Assembly (NCBI RefSeq): GCF_012295615.1
Contig: NZ_CP051183.1
Span: 310,001 to 374,000 of the forward strand
Length of the DNA stretch: 64,000 bases
Origin: Bermanella marisrubri
Lineage (GTDB): Bacteria > Pseudomonadota > Gammaproteobacteria > Pseudomonadales > Oceanobacteraceae
Direction of reading: 5' to 3'
Shown piece after piece: positions 61,608 to 64,000 of this stretch (positions within the stretch are counted from its first letter, which is position 1; every line of letters begins with the position of its first letter). A program made the translations under genes and the position numbers. The notes below the pieces were generated by a model, which was not told the DNA's origin, searched no databases, and was given only the letters and a program-made list of their open reading frames with translations.

Positions 61608-62000
61608 ATGAGTATGCAAGATACTTTGGCGGATATGTTCACTCGTATCCGCAATGCGCAGGGCGCTGGCAAAGCCTCTGTTGCAATGCCTTCTTCCAAA
61701 GTGAAGGCGTCAGTAGCTGAAGTTCTAAAGAGCGAAGGTTACATTGCTGATTTCGCGGTTGACGGTGACGTTAAACCGACATTAAGCATTGAGCTTAAGT
61801 ACTACGAAGGCAAGCCAGTAATCGAAAACATCAAGCGTGTTTCTCGTCCTGGTCTACGTCAGTACAAGAGCGTTGCACAGTTGCCAAAAGTAGAAGCCGG
61901 TCTTGGTATCGCAATTGTTTCTACTTCTAAAGGCATTATGACTGATCGTGCTGCCCGTGCCGCTGGCATCGGTGGTGAAGTGATTTGTACGGTATTCTAA
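61608..62000 (+). CDS. rpsH: 30S ribosomal protein uS8
   Basis: 130 residues: [18 protein letters not shown] and the C-terminal [20 protein letters not shown]. It is a primary binder of 16S helix 21 and the spc operon repressor in E. coli. Confidence 0.97.
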   Translation: MSMQDTLADMFTRIRNAQGAGKASVAMPSSKVKASVAEVLKSEGYIADFAVDGDVKPTLSIELKYYEGKPVIENIKRVSRPGLRQYKSVAQLPKVEAGLGIAIVSTSKGIMTDRAARAAGIGGEVICTVF

Positions 62001-62013
62001 GGAGGAGTTTGAG

Positions 62014-62547
62014 ATGTCTCGTATAGCTAAAGCTCCTATTACCTTACCAGCTGGCGTTGAAGTTAAGATTTCTGACGCGCAAATCACTGTTAAAGGTAAG
62101 CAAGGATCACTAGATTTAGACCTTCACGAGCTTGTTGCTGTTAAGCAAGAAGAAAACGTGTTGCGTCTTGAGCCAACTAAGGCTGATAAACAAGCAACAG
62201 CACTAACAGGAACTTTCCGCTCTCTAGTAAACAATATGGTTACTGGTGTAAGCGAAGGTTTTGAGAAGAAACTTGTACTTCAAGGTGTTGGTTACCGTGC
62301 GAAAGCTTCTGGTAAAACCTTGAACCTATCTTTGGGTTTCTCCCACCCTGTTGACTATGAGCTTCCTGAAGGCGTAACTGCTGAAACTCCTAGCCAGACC
62401 GAGATTGTTATCAAAGGTGTGGACAAGCAACAAGTGGGTCAGGTTGCAGCGGAAATTCGCGGCTACCGTCCGCCTGAGCCGTATAAAGGTAAAGGTGTTC
62501 GTTATGCTGACGAATATGTTCGTCGTAAAGAAGCCAAGAAAAAGTAG
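62014..62547 (+). CDS. rplF: 50S ribosomal protein uL6
   Basis: 177 residues, two repeated α/β domains. [29 protein letters not shown] and the end [15 protein letters not shown] are typical. It is near the factor-binding site. Confidence 0.97.
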   Translation: MSRIAKAPITLPAGVEVKISDAQITVKGKQGSLDLDLHELVAVKQEENVLRLEPTKADKQATALTGTFRSLVNNMVTGVSEGFEKKLVLQGVGYRAKASGKTLNLSLGFSHPVDYELPEGVTAETPSQTEIVIKGVDKQQVGQVAAEIRGYRPPEPYKGKGVRYADEYVRRKEAKKK

Positions 62548-62557
62548 GGTATAGGTT

Positions 62558-62908
62558 ATGAACGAGAAGAAAATAGCACGTATCCGTCGTGCTCGCCGCG
62601 CTCGTATCAAGATGCGCGAGATCGGCGCGACCCGTCTGTGTGTAAACCGTACTCCACGTCATATTTACGCCCAGATCATTTCGTCCGATGGTTCCGAAGT
62701 ATTAGCAACAGCCTCTACCGTAGAGAAAGATCTACGTGAAGGTAAAACTGGTAATGCAGATGCTGCAGCAAAAGTAGGTCAGCTAATTGCTGAACGTGCG
62801 ATTGCTAAAGGGATCAAAAAAGTTGCTTTCGATCGCTCTGGTTTTAAATACCACGGTCGTTTGAAAGCGTTAGCTGATGCGGCCCGCGATGGCGGCCTGG
62901 AATTCTAA
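62558..62908 (+). CDS. rplR: 50S ribosomal protein uL18
   Basis: 116 residues. The basic N-terminus [14 protein letters not shown], then [15 protein letters not shown] and [13 protein letters not shown]. Binds 5S rRNA. Confidence 0.97.
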   Translation: MNEKKIARIRRARRARIKMREIGATRLCVNRTPRHIYAQIISSDGSEVLATASTVEKDLREGKTGNADAAAKVGQLIAERAIAKGIKKVAFDRSGFKYHGRLKALADAARDGGLEF

Positions 62909-62919
62909 GGGGCGGAAAC

Positions 62920-63429
62920 ATGGCAAATGAACGTGTAGATCGCAATAACGACGGTGAACTCCAGGAAAAACTGGTACAAGTTAACCGCGTAGCGAAAGTA
63001 GTTAAAGGTGGTCGTGTCTTCGGTTTCACTGCTCTTACAGTAGTGGGCGATGGCAAAGGCAAAGTAGGTTTTGGTCGTGGTAAAGCGCGTGAAGTTCCAA
63101 CTGCTATTCAAAAGGCAATGGAACAAGCTAAGCGCAACATGATTGATGTACAGCTTGATGGCGACACGCTGCAGTATCCTGTTAAAGCTACTCATAGTGG
63201 CTCTAAGATTTTCATGCAGCCCGCTTCTCAAGGTACAGGTATCATCGCCGGTGGTGCGATGCGTGCAGTACTAGAGATGGTAGGTGTCCACAACGTATTG
63301 GCTAAGTGCTACGGCTCTACTAACCCAATCAACGTTGTACGTGCAACCGTTAAAGGTCTACGTGAAATGCGTAGCCCAGAGCAAGTTGCTGCCAAGCGCG
63401 GTAAATCTGTAGAAGAAATTCTGGGGTAG
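62920..63429 (+). CDS. rpsE: 30S ribosomal protein uS5
   Basis: 169 residues. The double-stranded-RNA-like N-domain has [16 protein letters not shown], where spectinomycin and ram mutations map in E. coli. It is wild-type-like here. [15 protein letters not shown] lies in the second domain. Confidence 0.97.
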   Translation: MANERVDRNNDGELQEKLVQVNRVAKVVKGGRVFGFTALTVVGDGKGKVGFGRGKAREVPTAIQKAMEQAKRNMIDVQLDGDTLQYPVKATHSGSKIFMQPASQGTGIIAGGAMRAVLEMVGVHNVLAKCYGSTNPINVVRATVKGLREMRSPEQVAAKRGKSVEEILG

Positions 63430-63435
63430 TCCGAC

Positions 63436-63615
63436 ATGGCAAAAGTAAAAGTAACGCAAATTCGTAGCACCATTGGCAAGCTACCTAAGCACATCGCTAC
63501 GATGAAAGGCTTGGGTCTTCGCAAAATTGGTCACACAGTTGAACTTGAAGATTCGCCAGAAGTACGTGGCATGATCAACAAAGTTCAGTACATGGTGAAA
63601 GTGGAGGGAGAGTAA
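63436..63615 (+). CDS. rpmD: 50S ribosomal protein uL30
   Basis: 59 residues read directly from ATG 63436 to TAA 63615: [16 protein letters not shown]… through [14 protein letters not shown] and VKVEGE. Normal bacterial length. Six bases after rpsE and one base before the rplO start. Confidence 0.96.
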   Translation: MAKVKVTQIRSTIGKLPKHIATMKGLGLRKIGHTVELEDSPEVRGMINKVQYMVKVEGE

Positions 63616-63616
63616 A

Positions 63617-64000
63617 ATGAAATTGAATACTCTTAGCCCGGCACCTGGTTCTCGTACAACCGGTAAACGCGTTGGTCGTGGTATCGGTAGTGGCTTAGGT
63701 AAAACTGGCGGTCGTGGCCATAAAGGTCAGAAGTCTCGTTCAGGTGGTCGCGTGAAGCCAGGTTTTGAAGGCGGTCAAATGCCGTTGCAGCGTCGTCTGC
63801 CAAAATTCGGCTTTACCTCTCGTCAAGCACAATACGTTGCAGAGATTCGTCTAAACGAATTAGCAGCTGCTGGTGTTGACGTAGTGGATCTAGACGCATT
63901 GAAAAAAGCCGACATCATCGGTGACAAAATCAAGCGTGCTCGCGTGATTCTATCTGGCGAAATCAATAAAGCAGTTACCGTTAAAGGTCTAAAAGTGACC
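63617..64000 (+). CDS. rplO: 50S ribosomal protein uL15, 3' end cut by window edge
   Basis: 128 codons from ATG 63617 to the right edge without a stop; about 144 residues are usual, so some 15 are missing. [36 protein letters not shown] and [17 protein letters not shown] are typical. In most relatives secY would follow. Confidence 0.96.
   Translation, partial: MKLNTLSPAPGSRTTGKRVGRGIGSGLGKTGGRGHKGQKSRSGGRVKPGFEGGQMPLQRRLPKFGFTSRQAQYVAEIRLNELAAAGVDVVDLDALKKADIIGDKIKRARVILSGEINKAVTVKGLKVT

Overview
The window is chromosomal DNA of a marine-type gammaproteobacterium, most like the Oceanospirillales/Oceanospirillaceae. This rests on gene order and protein character: the nudE–yrfG–hslR–hslO–pckA order known from E. 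coli, a lgt–thyA pair, a TeaABCD-type ectoine TRAP transporter very close to the Halomonas one, and a standard gammaproteobacterial S10/spc ribosomal block. Base composition is moderate to AT-leaning. Genus cannot be fixed from the sequence alone. I saw no rRNA, tRNA, CRISPR array, insertion sequence or prophage.

Layout. 1–4.5 kb: nudE (partial), yrfG, hslR, hslO, pckA. 4.6–9.4 kb: a foldback element, the peptidoglycan pair mepK/ldtD, an NRDE protein and a TauE/SafE permease. 9.4–14.2 kb: lgt, thyA, a thioesterase, folA and a membrane diguanylate cyclase. 14.2–27.6 kb: an ectoine region with teaABCD (uptake), a divergent porin, an unrelated exonuclease/CBS-DUF294 pair, and a four-gene catabolic operon (M20 deacetylase, EctB-like transaminase, ectoine hydrolase, semialdehyde dehydrogenase). 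27.6–29.7 kb: an orphan periplasmic binding protein and a Bcr/CflA exporter. 29.8–37.5 kb: metal uptake, consisting of a small His-rich protein, a His/Glu-rich lipoprotein overlapping a ZnuD-like TonB receptor, and a Fur-boxed Fe(III) ABC importer. 37.6–45.2 kb: a class III cyclase with altered catalytic residues, a 56-residue protein, serB, an EAL protein, priA and rpmE. 45.5–49.3 kb: malic enzyme, a cluster of inverted-repeat elements and a second-type EF-G. 49.7–54.5 kb: an envelope block of unknown function (lipoprotein + Tat-exported DUF1501; DUF4266 lipoprotein + DUF3570). 54.9–64 kb: rpsJ through rplO (rplO cut by the window edge).

Functional picture. Ectoine imported by TeaABC would be opened by DoeA to N-acetyl-diaminobutyrate, deacetylated by the M20 enzyme, transaminated to aspartate semialdehyde and oxidised to aspartate. 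PEP carboxykinase and malic enzyme, both here, are the exits from the TCA cycle needed for growth on such a substrate. The two ABC/TRAP import operons share one design: a strong hairpin directly after the binding-protein gene. Two c-di-GMP enzyme genes each converge on a metabolic gene (folA, serB) and share its stop codon region.

The most unusual items are a CX3CX2CX3C cysteine cluster in the ectoine-operon transaminase, a regular three-half-site operator upstream of teaA, BIME-like inverted pairs whose stems vary with base pairing preserved, a cyclase lacking the usual Asn/Arg pair, and the DUF1501/DUF3570 block lying between EF-G and the S10 operon.
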